DNA from: Triplophysa rosa
Lineage: Eukaryota > Chordata > Actinopteri > Cypriniformes > Nemacheilidae
Direction of reading: 5' to 3'
NCBI RefSeq assembly: GCF_024868665.1
Contig: NC_079910.1
Location: forward strand, 9,210,976 to 9,274,975
Length of the DNA: 64,000 nucleotides
The position numbers and the translations under genes are program-made. A model generated the notes under the pieces. The model saw only the letters and a program-made list of their open reading frames with translations. It had not been told where the DNA came from and searched no databases. Positions 33,130-44,130 of the stretch are shown here, piece after piece; the first letter of the stretch is position 1, and the number at the start of each line of letters is the position of its first letter.

Positions 33130-34803
33130 CTGGAGGACACTTATTGACTCAGGAACATATGGATGTGTTTATGTTGGAGTATGAAGATTTGAGTTTAAGA
33201 AAGTCACGTTATTCAAAATAGCTTTCTCATTACTTGCAAAACAGTAAGAAATGGTTGTGATATTTATTTTCATTAAAGAAGGTAAAGATATCTTTATTAA
33301 ATATGCTAAGCCCTGTGTGAGGGCTTGAGTTGAACCAAACCCTTATTGCAAATGTGAAGACACAGTAAAAGTGCTGCCGGCCATTTATTTGTTAATCACA
33401 CGTACAAACTTTATTACACAAATCAAAATGCCAAGTCAATGTTGTACAAATGATTTGGCAACAAAACAAACGAAACACTGTAAGAAAAATAAAATAAATG
33501 TTAAGTACCGCTTTAAAGTGTTAATCCGTTTCATAGGTACTGATATTAAAGCAATAAGCCCCAAGAAGCAGTGGGTTACAGTGCATTTTATAACAGCTAA
33601 GGGCGTTGTGGCACGACGCGAAGCGGAGTGCCTAAAACCCCGTAACCCACTGCTTCGCGGGGCTTATTGCTTTTATAAAACGGTTATTCCATATGCTTAG
33701 CAAGGTTTCATAAAATAAAGTAAATAAAATGATATTTAGGCTATGTGGTGCGGTCAGCCGTTATATATTGAGGTATTTTATAACGGCTTAGAACTCCGCT
33801 CAGCCAATCAGAATCAAGGACCAGAACTGACCGTTTTATAATATAAAATACACATGTTTACTCAAGAATAAAGATACTGAATTACTATTTCCAGTTATTA
33901 GTACAGCATCCTAATAAAATTTTTTTTTACAGAAAATAGCTTCAACTATTCTTTATGTTATCTTCATTATTTCAAACAGCTTAATAAACACAAGCTGTTC
34001 CTTATAAACGGTATCATACCGTCCCTTCAATAAACAAAGACTAGAGTAATAAACTTCATTTACTATCAAAACAAAAGAGCATAAGAGAGGGTATGACACA
34101 AAATCACAAAAAAATATGACCACTTCATGCATTCTAAATTATCGGACAAATAAACAATGTAGTATACACACTGTATCATATTATGATGGAGCCCAGTTGT
34201 TCATTTCTCAATGTTTGTCTGTCAACCATCATGCAGTTTTTGGACAGTTTGTGATTCTCCAAAATGTTCATTTAATTACAGAATCTTGTCTGTTTATATA
34301 AACATGAATCTGTTTTTCACATTAACCTTTTGGAATGCTTAGGCATGATATTTGTCGATATGAGCAAATTGAATTTACTTTGCTATTATTGTCAGGGATG
34401 TGTACTTAACATATTTTAACTCGAAGAACACAAATGTCCATGCTAAATAATATGGTCAAATAATAAAGAAATTATACGAGTGGAACTCCCCATACACTTT
34501 CCAAGATATGGATTGCTTAAAATTAGCCAAATACAGGCACTATTTCACTTCATTTAAGTCTCTGTTCAAGGTAAACACAGCCAGCATTAGAGTTGCGTGC
34601 AACATTTAAAGCTGTAGTAACATTAGATTACTTGGTAAAGTAATGCAAACATTGATTGTCTATTCACCACTTCCATTTTCTGCCCACTTGAGGTGAATAT
34701 AAATATCATAGTCATAAAGTGCGAAAAACACCTAGTCGCGATGTCACGTCATAGCCCTCTGCAAACGTCCGAGAAACCTTTATTGCCACATTCTGAAAAG
34801 CTT
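33130..34803. other. Tail-to-tail zbtb48/klhl21 3' region
   Basis: This spacer holds both 3' UTRs. Plus-strand AATAAA signals near 33488 could end zbtb48. A minus-strand AATAAA (TTTATT) lies near 33295, so the two transcripts might overlap. The 33546-33842 hairpin element sits between them. The rest is AT-rich and shows no exon. Confidence 0.5.
33546..33842. repeat. 'aagcaataagcccc' hairpin element, copy 2 (fullest)
   Basis: The left arm aagcaataagccccaagaag, followed by cagtgggttacagtg, is mirrored at about 33636-33676 by gtaacccactgcttcgcggg then gcttattgctt. The transcript would fold into a long stem of about 35 bp. A second inverted pair is ttataaaacggtt inside versus accgttttataa at the end. 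Other copies are at 7860-8114 and 58289-58605. Confidence 0.8.
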
Positions 34804-37468
34804 TCAGTGGACTGGATTGATGTCTTGGTTGAGGTTCTGATTGACATTGTTGTTTTGGTTGTGAAGTGCCTGGGTGCGGTGGTGTCTGTGGAGGTGGATG
34901 GCATTGGCTTCGGGCATGTCAATAGGTTCGAAGGTACTTGGGACAAGGGGCATGAACTGACGAAATATGCTAACACTTCCGTGCCAGAAAGTAGGCTGGG
35001 GGAGGTGGCCGGCGGGGGTCCAAGATCGAGAACTGGGGTCGTAGACTTCGACCACATCGGAGAGCTCAAACGTGTTGTCATAGCCACCGGACACGTAGAG
35101 TCGACCACCGAGAGCTGCAACGCTGCCTCCGACATGAACCTGTGGAGATGATGTACACATTTAAAGCCAAATAAAGTCTTTACACATAATGTACAAAATA
35201 TGTAATTGAGAATTAGAAGGAAATTTGACATACTTGTGTCATGGGATTAATCTTGTCCCATTCATTTTTATGTGGGTTGTAGATGTCAACCTCAGTGGAA
35301 TCATCCCTGAAACATAATCGTAAGAAACAAAAAAAATCACTTATTTTTCTTTGTAACTTGGTTTAATGTGTTTTATCAGTGTGTGAAGTAAACTGTCATA
35401 CAATGTTTTCCTTTATAACTAAAAAGCATTTCCAATCTTTCTCACCTTATGAAGTAGATCAAGCCGTTTAAAGTCACAGTTTTGGGAGCAAAGGACCACG
35501 GAGGCAACTCTCCACTATTGACCAGTGACCATCGGTTGCTCTCAGCATCATAGCACTGAATGGCCATTGTGTCGTCTCCGGTTAATGAGCCGATGGCGTA
35601 AAGCCGCCCTCTGCACGCCGTGGTAGAACAGTTATCCATAGGGTGCAGCATGGGTGGAAGAGCCTCCCAGCAGTCTAGAGTGTGGTCATAGCGTTCTGTG
35701 CTGTCTGTGGCAACCACATACAGCTGACCCTTCAGGACACAAGAGCTATGGTATTCCCGGGCTTTCAACATGGGGGAGACCTCTGTCCACTCATTCACGC
35801 TGGAGTTGTATCGCCAAACACAATCATAGAGACGTGATCCATCTGAGCCACCTGGTGCAAAACAAAGCAAGTTTACAGAAGAAATGGTCAAATGAGTAAA
35901 ATCAGTCTATATATGGCAGTTTTGGTGTCTCCGCTTATTTCAGTTTATTGCCAAGGCAGCAGGGATAGTTCACCTAAAAATGAAAATTCATCATTTACAC
36001 ACCCTCATGTCATTCCAAACCTGTATGACTTTCTTTCTTCTGCATAACCACAAAAGAAAATATTTGGAAGAGCATTGGTCACCAGACAACACTGGAACCC
36101 ATTGACTTCCATTAAATTGATATTTCTCAAATTATCTTATTTTGTGTTCCACAAAATAGGGTCATATACAAGCTTTGAACAACAAGAGGGTGAATAAATG
36201 ATGGCAGAAATTAACAAAAATGTTTCAATAGTTTTAGTAAACCTATTAGTAATAACCTTGCACCTGAATGCCTGACCACTGTTGATCTGGCAGAACACTG
36301 TGTCCCATCACCATGCGCAAATAGACAGTGGTTTATTTATACATTGGCTAGCATGTCGTAAGCAGTCCTTTGGAAAGCTGCACTCGGGAGTTAGTGCTTT
36401 CTTGTATTACCTTCGTATGAATGTCAAGTCACTGTACAAACCTGTTACGTAAATGTCATTGCCCAGGGCCGCTATGCTGTAGCCACCTCCAAGATGGTCT
36501 GGGAATTCTGCTAAGTATCTCCATTGTCCAGTCTGAGGGTTGTAACAGTCCACAGTAACAAGCTCGTCACAGTCCTGATCACATCCTCCCACCACCACCA
36601 AAATTTCCGCCAGGCCAGTTGAGGGACGTGGGCGAGTTCGATGGCTGGGTCTATCATGGCGGTCATATTCGTACGACTGAAAGCTACGCGCTTCGCTGAC
36701 CAACCTCAAGCAGGCCGGTGACAGGTAGACCAGCGGATCGCTCTCCACGTGGGCCAGAAGGTAGAAACGTCGCACAAACGGGAGTCGCACCTGCTGCAGC
36801 AGCTCGGGCCAGTAATGCAAGCGGTGCTTCAGGTCGGCTTTGACCCAGCGCACGGCGATCTGGTACCCAGTTTCTTCCTTATCCACGCAGAGTCCGTCGT
36901 CTGATACGAACTCCAACAGTCGCTTCCACGACAACCTTTCAAAGTCCATGCTCTTCGCCAGCTCCACGATGTTCTTCAGGACGAAACGGCGAGCGCTTGT
37001 AGCAAGCTCACGGCAGGCATAAGCTTCCGCAAAGTCCTGGATCTCCAAGCAGTTGGAAACATCGAGTCTCTGCTCCAGGAAAGCGCAGCACGCCTCTTTA
37101 ACAGATGGGAACTGAAACAGATCCGCCGTCTTGAGAAGAAGGTCCACATTGTCGTGAGTGACGGTGACGCGGCCTGTGTAACAAAAGTCCACCAGGAGCC
37201 CCAACAGTTCAGCCGACACCTCGTGCAGTACCACACGGTCCATGACGCTTTCTCGTAACGTTCCTGCAAACATAGCGCGAAAGTAGGTGCTGGCGGCGGC
37301 CAGCACGGTTCTATGGCAGTGGAACTCTTTTCCTTCAGCGCACAATGTGATGTCGAAGAACTTACGCTCAGCGCGGAGCTCGTGGATACCGTGAAGCAAG
37401 TTGACAGCATGGGCCGTGTCAAAGAAAGGCAGCATAGAGGGCTGCGTTTGTAAAACAGGCTTCTCCAT
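34804..37468 (-). CDS. klhl21: Kelch-like protein 21, CUL3 adaptor
   Basis: Substrate adaptor of a CUL3 E3 ubiquitin ligase; the human protein targets Aurora B at the spindle midzone and is needed for chromosome alignment and cytokinesis. Coding exons: 36442-37468, 35446-35851, 35234-35306, 34804-35139, giving 613 aa with agreeing phases (human 597). The ATG at 37468 (MEKPVLQTQ) was chosen; the frame is open a little further upstream but only from a GTG. BTB covers about residues 30-130 ([28 protein letters not shown]), BACK about 140-245 ([19 protein letters not shown]) and Kelch about 280-570 ([44 protein letters not shown]). The last 40 or so residues are His/Asn-rich and differ from the human tail. 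Upstream untranslated exons are likely (see 37653 and 40868). Confidence 0.95.
35961..36212. repeat. 'agttca' TIR element, copy 4
   Basis: Starts agggatagttcacctaaaaa and has the 'ctcatgtcattccaaacctg' block; the right end is degenerate. It is in klhl21 intron 1. Confidence 0.75.
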
Positions 37469-37652
37469 AGCAGCTCCTTTAAGTTTAGTGTATTTCTTTT
37501 GACGTTCTTCCACTCAGAAAACTGGGTTCATCTTTGAATAGAAAACAGGTATATTTATTAGTATTAGTATTAGTTTGACAAACACTTTTAATTTGACTTT
37601 CAAATACACAAATCTAATACTTTTCACATAGGCCTAGTAGTTTTTAGCCTAC

Positions 37653-37760
37653 CTGTCTTCCGTTTTCAAAAGTGTTTAAAATGATGAAAAGACAGCACGT
37701 TAGAAGGACGACGTAGCTTCTAGAACGAAATATCATACGGTTATGACGAATGTGAGCAAC
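37653..37760 (-). other. klhl21: Candidate klhl21 untranslated first exon
   Basis: A good minus-strand donor (GAAGACAG|gtaggc) at 37653 lies 185 bp above the klhl21 start codon, and an acceptor-like ttttctgag lies between them. The block upstream has several CG dinucleotides and is a plausible proximal promoter. The 5' limit is a guess. Confidence 0.45.
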
Positions 37761-38989
37761 GGTTAGTCTCTTAAGAGTGCGCGTGGCTGAGTCTGCTCTA
37801 AAAATACACCAGCAGTGTCCATTTTCACAGGCTGGGGGTGGGCATCATACAGACAGATCACAGAAACGTCCCTTTCCCCACAGTATATTTAAAGTTCAGT
37901 TTATTCAAAGGTGAAATGTGGTTTAATAATTTTAAGTTTTTAACTACATCAAAACAGAATTTAACAGTATACATGGATGAGATTTTGTTTTTCCATGTTT
38001 GTATTATCACCTAGACACTAAAGAAAGAAATGGTTTTATTGGTTGATAGTATTATTGGTGCGCCTACATAGACTAGAGTTTGTTTAAAATAAAACTGTAT
38101 TTTTATCTGTTTAGTATCAGGTATCAAAACAGGCTGTCAAACAAAGTCCTTGAAGGCACCAACATCTACAGTCTGGTGACATTCAGTTCATAGATCCACC
38201 TATGCAGCAGGCAACTGAAAGTTTTATGAAGGTTGGCTCATCAAAAAGAATAAAAGAGAGGAGAGAGCGAGACAGAGAGATAGAGAGAGGGGCCCCAAAG
38301 GGTTACAGACCTGTTCTGAACAGCGAATCTCTGCAGTTTTCAGACCTACATTATGCATAGCAGAAGGGCTGAGGGCTAATGCATTCCCTTGTGCATGTAA
38401 TAGATTCTCAAGAGATTCTGATTTAACTATACTGTACATCACTTTGCCTTGTATCTGTTTGCAGAAGGAATTAGCAAAAATGTAACTGACAGCCATTTTG
38501 AAAAGAAGTTAGATTTCACACTGTAACAACTTTACCATCTATCCAAGCTAAACAGCAGTTACGTGATGAATAATAAACATTTCATCCTCCAGCTTTTAAA
38601 TAGGTCATGGTTTATGAAGCAACCCTTTCGTTCCTCTCATACCTGCTGGGTATTAGGCAACTTGAATGCCAACCTGCTTACTGGTAGTCTGTTTACCAGT
38701 CTGCCCCAGAATAGAAAGACTGACAGTGACCAGCAATAGTCTGTAACATGTGAGTGAAGAAGAGAATATGATCTCCTGACTTCCTGTCAAGTCATGTCAA
38801 TAAGGTGTCATGATCTACAGTTAGGAGACGTGAATACAGACAGGAAACCCCACTATATGATGTAGCATTTGTTGACATATCTATTAGAGTGTTTTTAAAA
38901 TAAAAACCTTTGTTATAATATACTGGTTGGCTAGACATTTGACAGTGGCAAAAAGATTTTTGAAGATTCATTTGGCTAAGAGCCACTTA

Positions 38990-39297
38990 CTAAAGGCCCA
39001 TTCACACCAAGAACGATAACTATATCGACATCCATAACAGATGATATATTTGTTTATTTTAAACTAGCACAGTTCATTTTAAAGGGCATTTGTATTTAAG
39101 TGTTTTTATTGGCTTTCAGTGTTTTATCATTTATGAGCTGGAAAATTGCTCTGAAAGTGATCTCACCAACATTGTTGCTCTATATAGAGGATAAGTACAG
39201 TTGTGATGTGGATTCTGTTCTTTTTTAAAATTTAGAACGATTTTCAAACTTTGTAGTTGTCTTTATATTATTGTTTTTGGTGTGAATAAGCCTTTAG
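38990..39297. repeat. TIR element 'ctaaaggcccattcacacc'
   Basis: The left end ctaaaggcccattcacacca and the right end tggtgtgaataagcctttag are inverted repeats. About 308 bp, non-coding. Confidence 0.8.
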
Positions 39298-39305
39298 ACG
39301 GAACA

Positions 39306-39716
39306 ATTTAAAGGTGCAGAGTCTTTTTAGCCTCATCTAGACGAGAGGTTTCGAATTTCAACCAACGGGTCACTCCACCACTCCCTCTTGAAGCACTATG
39401 GTGGTTGACACAGAACTAAGATGTCGTCACGTTTTCTCTTCTTTGCTGAATGAGATAACCTATTACGAAACGTGCTCTGTAGAGCAGTTTGTCCATTTAG
39501 GGCTACTGTAGAAACAACATGGCGGATTTCATGGAAGGGGACCCGTGGTGTATGTAGATAGAAATAGCTCATTCTAAGGTAATAAAAACATAACGCTTCA
39601 TTAAGGTCTTTATACACCTCTGAAGACTGAAGATAGTTATGTACTGTATATTATATTGCATTTCTGTCAGTAGATCCTCCAAAAACTTACACATTGGACC
39701 TTTAAATGAGTACACT
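39306..39716. repeat. TIR element 'atttaaaggtgcaga/tccaatgtg'
   Basis: The left end atttaaaggtgcagagtc and the right end acacattggacctttaaat are inverted repeats. The interior has 'caacatggcggatttcatgg' and 'cagtagatcctccaaaaact', seen widely in fish genomes. It lies directly next to the preceding element, so they are nested or tandem insertions. Confidence 0.75.
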
Positions 39717-40867
39717 CATTTAACGCCATATTTGTCCTGTTTCTTGATCATTTAATGTACTTTGGATAAATCATATTAAAATATCAGAACTTTGAAATGG
39801 TGTTCTAACTGGACATGGGCGAATTAAAAGACACAACCGCTCATTTTACAAGTACTTTGCTGTAGTTCCCTAACCTATCATGATGAAAGTTTACATTTTA
39901 AACATTCTTGTTGTCTTTGTGAAACTTCAAAATAGCATGAATCGTTGTAATAAATATGAAAACACAGAAGAGTGCTTAACAAACCCTTCAATGTTTTTCC
40001 AAACCCACCAGTGGCTTACAGAATAATGTTGCACCTGGCTGAAAAATGCCCATCATTACACAGCTGCCACTACTCTCTGCATTCCAACAGCTTAAGGCCC
40101 AGTGGAGCTGAGCTGGTTTGGCCTCTGCATTCATGATCTGCTTCACCCTAATAAGGCAGTTAAATTAGTCCTTGCTCACATTTCTTATGTGCACCTTCCC
40201 CAGACTTTAAAGCCTAGGGTTAGCCTATTATTATATGTGGTAAAACCCTTGTTACATTGCAGATGTATTAAACAACCAGCTTCCAAAATTACAAATGAGC
40301 TATATAGCCTAATTTGATACTTCTTAAAATGTACAGGTTTAAATAGGAAAACTTTTTAATCACTCATATGTTAAACTTAGATTCTTGACTCTACAGGTTT
40401 TCTGAACAACTTAGATAGCAAACCAAATCCACAGCACTATATAAAATCTAAAAATATGACATATAAAACGACATGCAAAGCAATAATAATCACATTTAAA
40501 ACGTTGGATGTAAGAGTTAAGGATATTTCATTTTCCAGCTTTTTATTTGGCCTCCAACGACCAGAATACCTTCAACAATCTATTTTAGGACTCGACCTGA
40601 TGTCATCCACTGCAACTCGTAGCCTATTGCAGACAATATATCAACGTAGTTTGACGCATCACATAAAAACGGAAACATTTTCTATACAGAAAATATCATA
40701 AGGCCTTTTAGCAAAATCCCGCGTCATGATCACTATAGAAACAGGCGTGAAATCGGTTTCCGACACAATAAGCGTCTGCCGCCGTCTGCTTCGGCTGAGA
40801 AAAACAACACCAGAACCGTCACGCGTTTACCTTCACTCACACACTGTTTCTCTCGTTTTGTACTTAC

Positions 40868-41060
40868 CGAATCCAACAGTTGAGGAATTCAGCTTCTCCG
40901 TGCCTCGAATACTTTGAGAGATTTGGATATTTTTCCGTGTTTTAATGTAACTTTGGATGAACGTCCGTTTTTTTCCTCTTAGCTCATGTTAGCACCATGA
41001 TTCCGCATCGTCAGAGACCCTCATTGGATACTACAGTAGAAACACTGTGACGTGGTCTCA
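40868..41060 (-). promoter_or_regulatory. Candidate distal first exon and promoter (minus)
   Basis: On the minus strand an excellent donor (GATTCG|gtaagta) at 40868 follows a CG-containing exon-like block, and upstream (about 41020) is a CCAAT box (agtatccaatgagg). The next gene on this strand is klhl21, about 3.4 kb away, so this may be its distal untranslated first exon. It has no coding start of its own. A second weaker donor (AG|gtaaac) lies at about 40825. Confidence 0.45.
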
Positions 41061-42798
41061 AGTTTGACGCTCTAACTGTTAAACTTCAGCAAACTTCTCT
41101 AAAACAAATGCTAAATCAGTTACTTGAAAATGACTTAAAATTAAATCATTTCGGTAGTATGTTATTATCATATCAGTAAATATATTCCTGCAGGAAATGA
41201 AGGGAAGTTATGTTTGTACTCGACCGCTATTAAAAATTGTAACATAGGGCTATCTTTATATAAATAAATATAGAAAGATAAGTAAAGCGAATATTATATA
41301 TATTATAACATATTATGTGTATGTATAATGCAACAGTATACGACAGGGGCTTTTGATTCATGTCAAATTGCACACATTAATGCTTTTTTAAATACGTGAG
41401 ATCAAGGTCGATTTTTAAGCATAGTATAACTCCACCCTGAGCACTATTAACTGGAATACAAAATATGAAAACTAACACAAAGACTTCACATTTTCTTTGG
41501 AAAACAGGTTAACAAAATATAGATCAGTTAACAGATAAATAAAATATAAAATGTGAAACATATTATTAGTTATGCTTGATATAACTACAGTATGAGATTA
41601 TAAAATATAAAAAGTAAAGAATCTACTGTAATCCTGGAGTAAATCAGGGTTACAAATGATTGTTTTTAATGTTAACATGGGGGTAATCACTATTCAATAG
41701 CCTAGTTATTTGGTTATCCTAAGATATCCAAGGTTGTATTGCATATTTTTTTCATTTGGGGCCTATTGCTCATTCACATCGGTTTTGCAGTGATCATGCT
41801 TCTGAACTTTCCTTTGCCTGTGTGTGTATTATTAGATTTATTGGCAAAGAAATTGCTGACACTTCTAGTGAGAGAAAAGACTTTGGCTTATGATGCTGTT
41901 TTCATTGATTATCCATGGCTCTGAGCGCTACATAACGTTTCTAATTGAAGTTGTGATCGCCTTTCAGGAGAAAAGTAGAAAAACTGGACCGTAACTTTGA
42001 TATATTCAGCCGTGTGAAGATATTTTGCTTTTATGTTACTTTAAGTCTTGCAACTCTGTAATTGGTGTAGCTCTTAAAACGGTCAATGTAGCCTAACATC
42101 TCTGCCAAAACGGCTGTAGGCTATATGTTACTCACTAGATGGAGCTATAACACATTTTGTATTACATTCAATGCAGACATTTCTCATTTATAGAAATGCG
42201 GGCTTTTCTTTAACTTTTATTATTAAACGTGAGAGTTATTTCATTTCCGTAGTTCATACAATTGTATTTTGTGTACTTTAAACCGCTAAACATGCATTTC
42301 ATATCTGGTCTCTGCGTATGTGCATATGAATACGTGTCTGCTTTAATCTGATTGGATAATCCGATGAGGACTCGAAGAGCATGACTGTTTGCACTATGCG
42401 AACTGTAAATCCAGCGACCATTATCTTCTCATTTTCGCCACACATCTTGGTAATGTGAACTTGCATTTACAGCCATGCTGTGACCATTAATCATAAGAAT
42501 GAATGAAAACGTCAACATAGCTTTGATATTAGTCATTTTTATAGTCGGATGATGGAGACAAAACTGGTTATAGGCACTGAAGCATAGTGGTACGAGGATC
42601 AACGCCAAATCCGTGCGTTATTTGTTTTATTATCATTCTGCTGAGCAGAGCGATGAGGAAAAAACTCCACTGTCAGACACTGAGAGTATAAATTATTAAT
42701 ACAACTGATAAATCAGAGTGTGGATAGAAATGCCAATAAACACTTCCGTGGATAGCGAGAGAGAGAGAGCATAGGTTATGCTTTGCACAGTCCAAAGA

Positions 42799-43600
42799 CA
42801 GGGATGCACATAAATGGTGCACAGGTGCGCATGCGCGACCCAAATTAAAAATGCGCTCGGTAAATAAGTTTAGAACGCTCATTTGCGTACTGACATGGTT
42901 GAAACCTTTTGATGCACAATCACTGTTTTAGACCGACTAAATGTAGGATAAGATTTCCATTTGTACCGAATGCTGCCAAATCTACGGATATCTCGTTTGT
43001 TCCCGGTGATAAACGGGACCTGGGTGTAAATGATGAAAAACGGAGTATTGGTAGCTCCGCCTTTGTTGGTTCTGCTTTCGTTATAGAGAAGCACGCGCAG
43101 TCTCTGTGAATGTCTGGAACTGCACTGCGCTGCACGTCTACCAAAACACCGCTTCTCTTAAACTTTCTAAAAGGACAAGCTGTTTAAACTTGACACTTGC
43201 ACGCAGCTTGTGCTTCTCTATGCTATACTCGACCCTAGCTCCGCAGTCCGCACCGCAAGTCTCCATGTGCGTTCGCAAGTGCACTTCCCAGTAACCTGCC
43301 AAAAACCAAAAAGGTTGTCGTTTTAGGTTTCAAAATTGGTGTTGAAAATTAATATTTACTAATGTAAAAAGAAAACAAGAAGACATACATTATCATTGTA
43401 TTTTAAGTGTACTTTAAAGTAATATAAATATAGTATTATCCACTTTATTATTTTGTTTATTGTTCATTAAAAAGTAACGACTTTTTTACTTTTATTTTTA
43501 ATAGGTAAATATAATTTGTCACACTATGTGCAATGTGAGCACCAAACCGAATCTCCAGGTGCTCTTGAGAACCAGATAGAAAAACTTATGTGCACCCCTG
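42799..43600. mobile_element. Long TIR element 'caggg(g/a)tgcacataa'
   Basis: The left end cagggatgcacataaatg and the right end cttatgtgcacccctg are inverted repeats. About 800 bp. The interior is richer in CG than the flanks and has several short open frames but no recognisable transposase. hAT-like ends, though no 8-bp duplication was found. Confidence 0.6.
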
Positions 43601-43823
43601 GGCAATTATAATTGTGCATTCAGAGTAGGATGTCTTCTGTGTGCCAAAAATAACAATTAGTTCCAGGAATTTGTAAGTAGAAATGATTGGCCAGTTGCTG
43701 TTATTTGTAACAATGTTCATATCACACTTGTATAGGTATGAGTTCCTCTTCAATGCATTCATTCTTGCCTGACAATAAAATCAGGCTTGAGGTTAATTTG
43801 GCTTTGTATAGCACAGAGCCATT

Positions 43824-44130
43824 GAGAGAGAAAGTCACGACAACGGAAGTTCGCATTTTTTGCGTGTCACGTGATTCATGGAGCCTTCAGATAGTTCTAG
43901 GAAGTTATGTTTGCTTATAAATAAATGCTTATTTTCTTTAATTTTTTATCCATTAAATGACTTACGTTTTTAACTGGGTTAAAAGTTTGTCACAATCAGC
44001 CTGTTTTTCTGCAGCTCAATGCGTTACTAGTAACTTCCGGGAACTATTGAGAGACTCCACGAACCGCCATTGCTGTGAAAAAACTGTTCCATTGGAGTCA
44101 ACGGAGTTGACGTAACTCTCTCTCTCTCAG
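43824..44130. repeat. Palindromic element 'ggaagtt...aacttcc'
   Basis: The left arm has gagagaaagtcacgacaacg, acggaagttc, gattcatggagc and agttctaggaagtta. The right arm mirrors it with taacttccgggaactatt, gactccacgaa and gttgacgtaactctctctc. The arms are about 90 bp and imperfect, separated by AT-rich sequence. Confidence 0.6.

Larger units (their letters stand above)
37761..40867. other. klhl21 upstream spacer with TIR elements
   Basis: No coding exon is seen. It contains two TIR elements (38990-39297, 39306-39716) and otherwise AT-rich unique-looking sequence. It would be an intron of klhl21 if the 40868 exon is used. Confidence 0.45.

Noticed and set aside
34693..35151. 152-codon plus-strand frame
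   Set aside because: Antisense of klhl21 exon 4; no splice sites or family match.
36976..37422. 148-codon minus-strand frame
   Set aside because: Out-of-frame shadow of the klhl21 BTB exon.
37653..37735. Signal-peptide-like open stretch (MIFRSRSYVVLLTCC) in the proposed klhl21 leader
   Set aside because: It would join klhl21 out of frame, has no homologue I know, and lies in an untranslated exon; chance is enough.
42879..43144. Several overlapping short frames on both strands
   Set aside because: They are inside the 42799-43600 TIR element, none has a recognisable domain, and they overlap each other.
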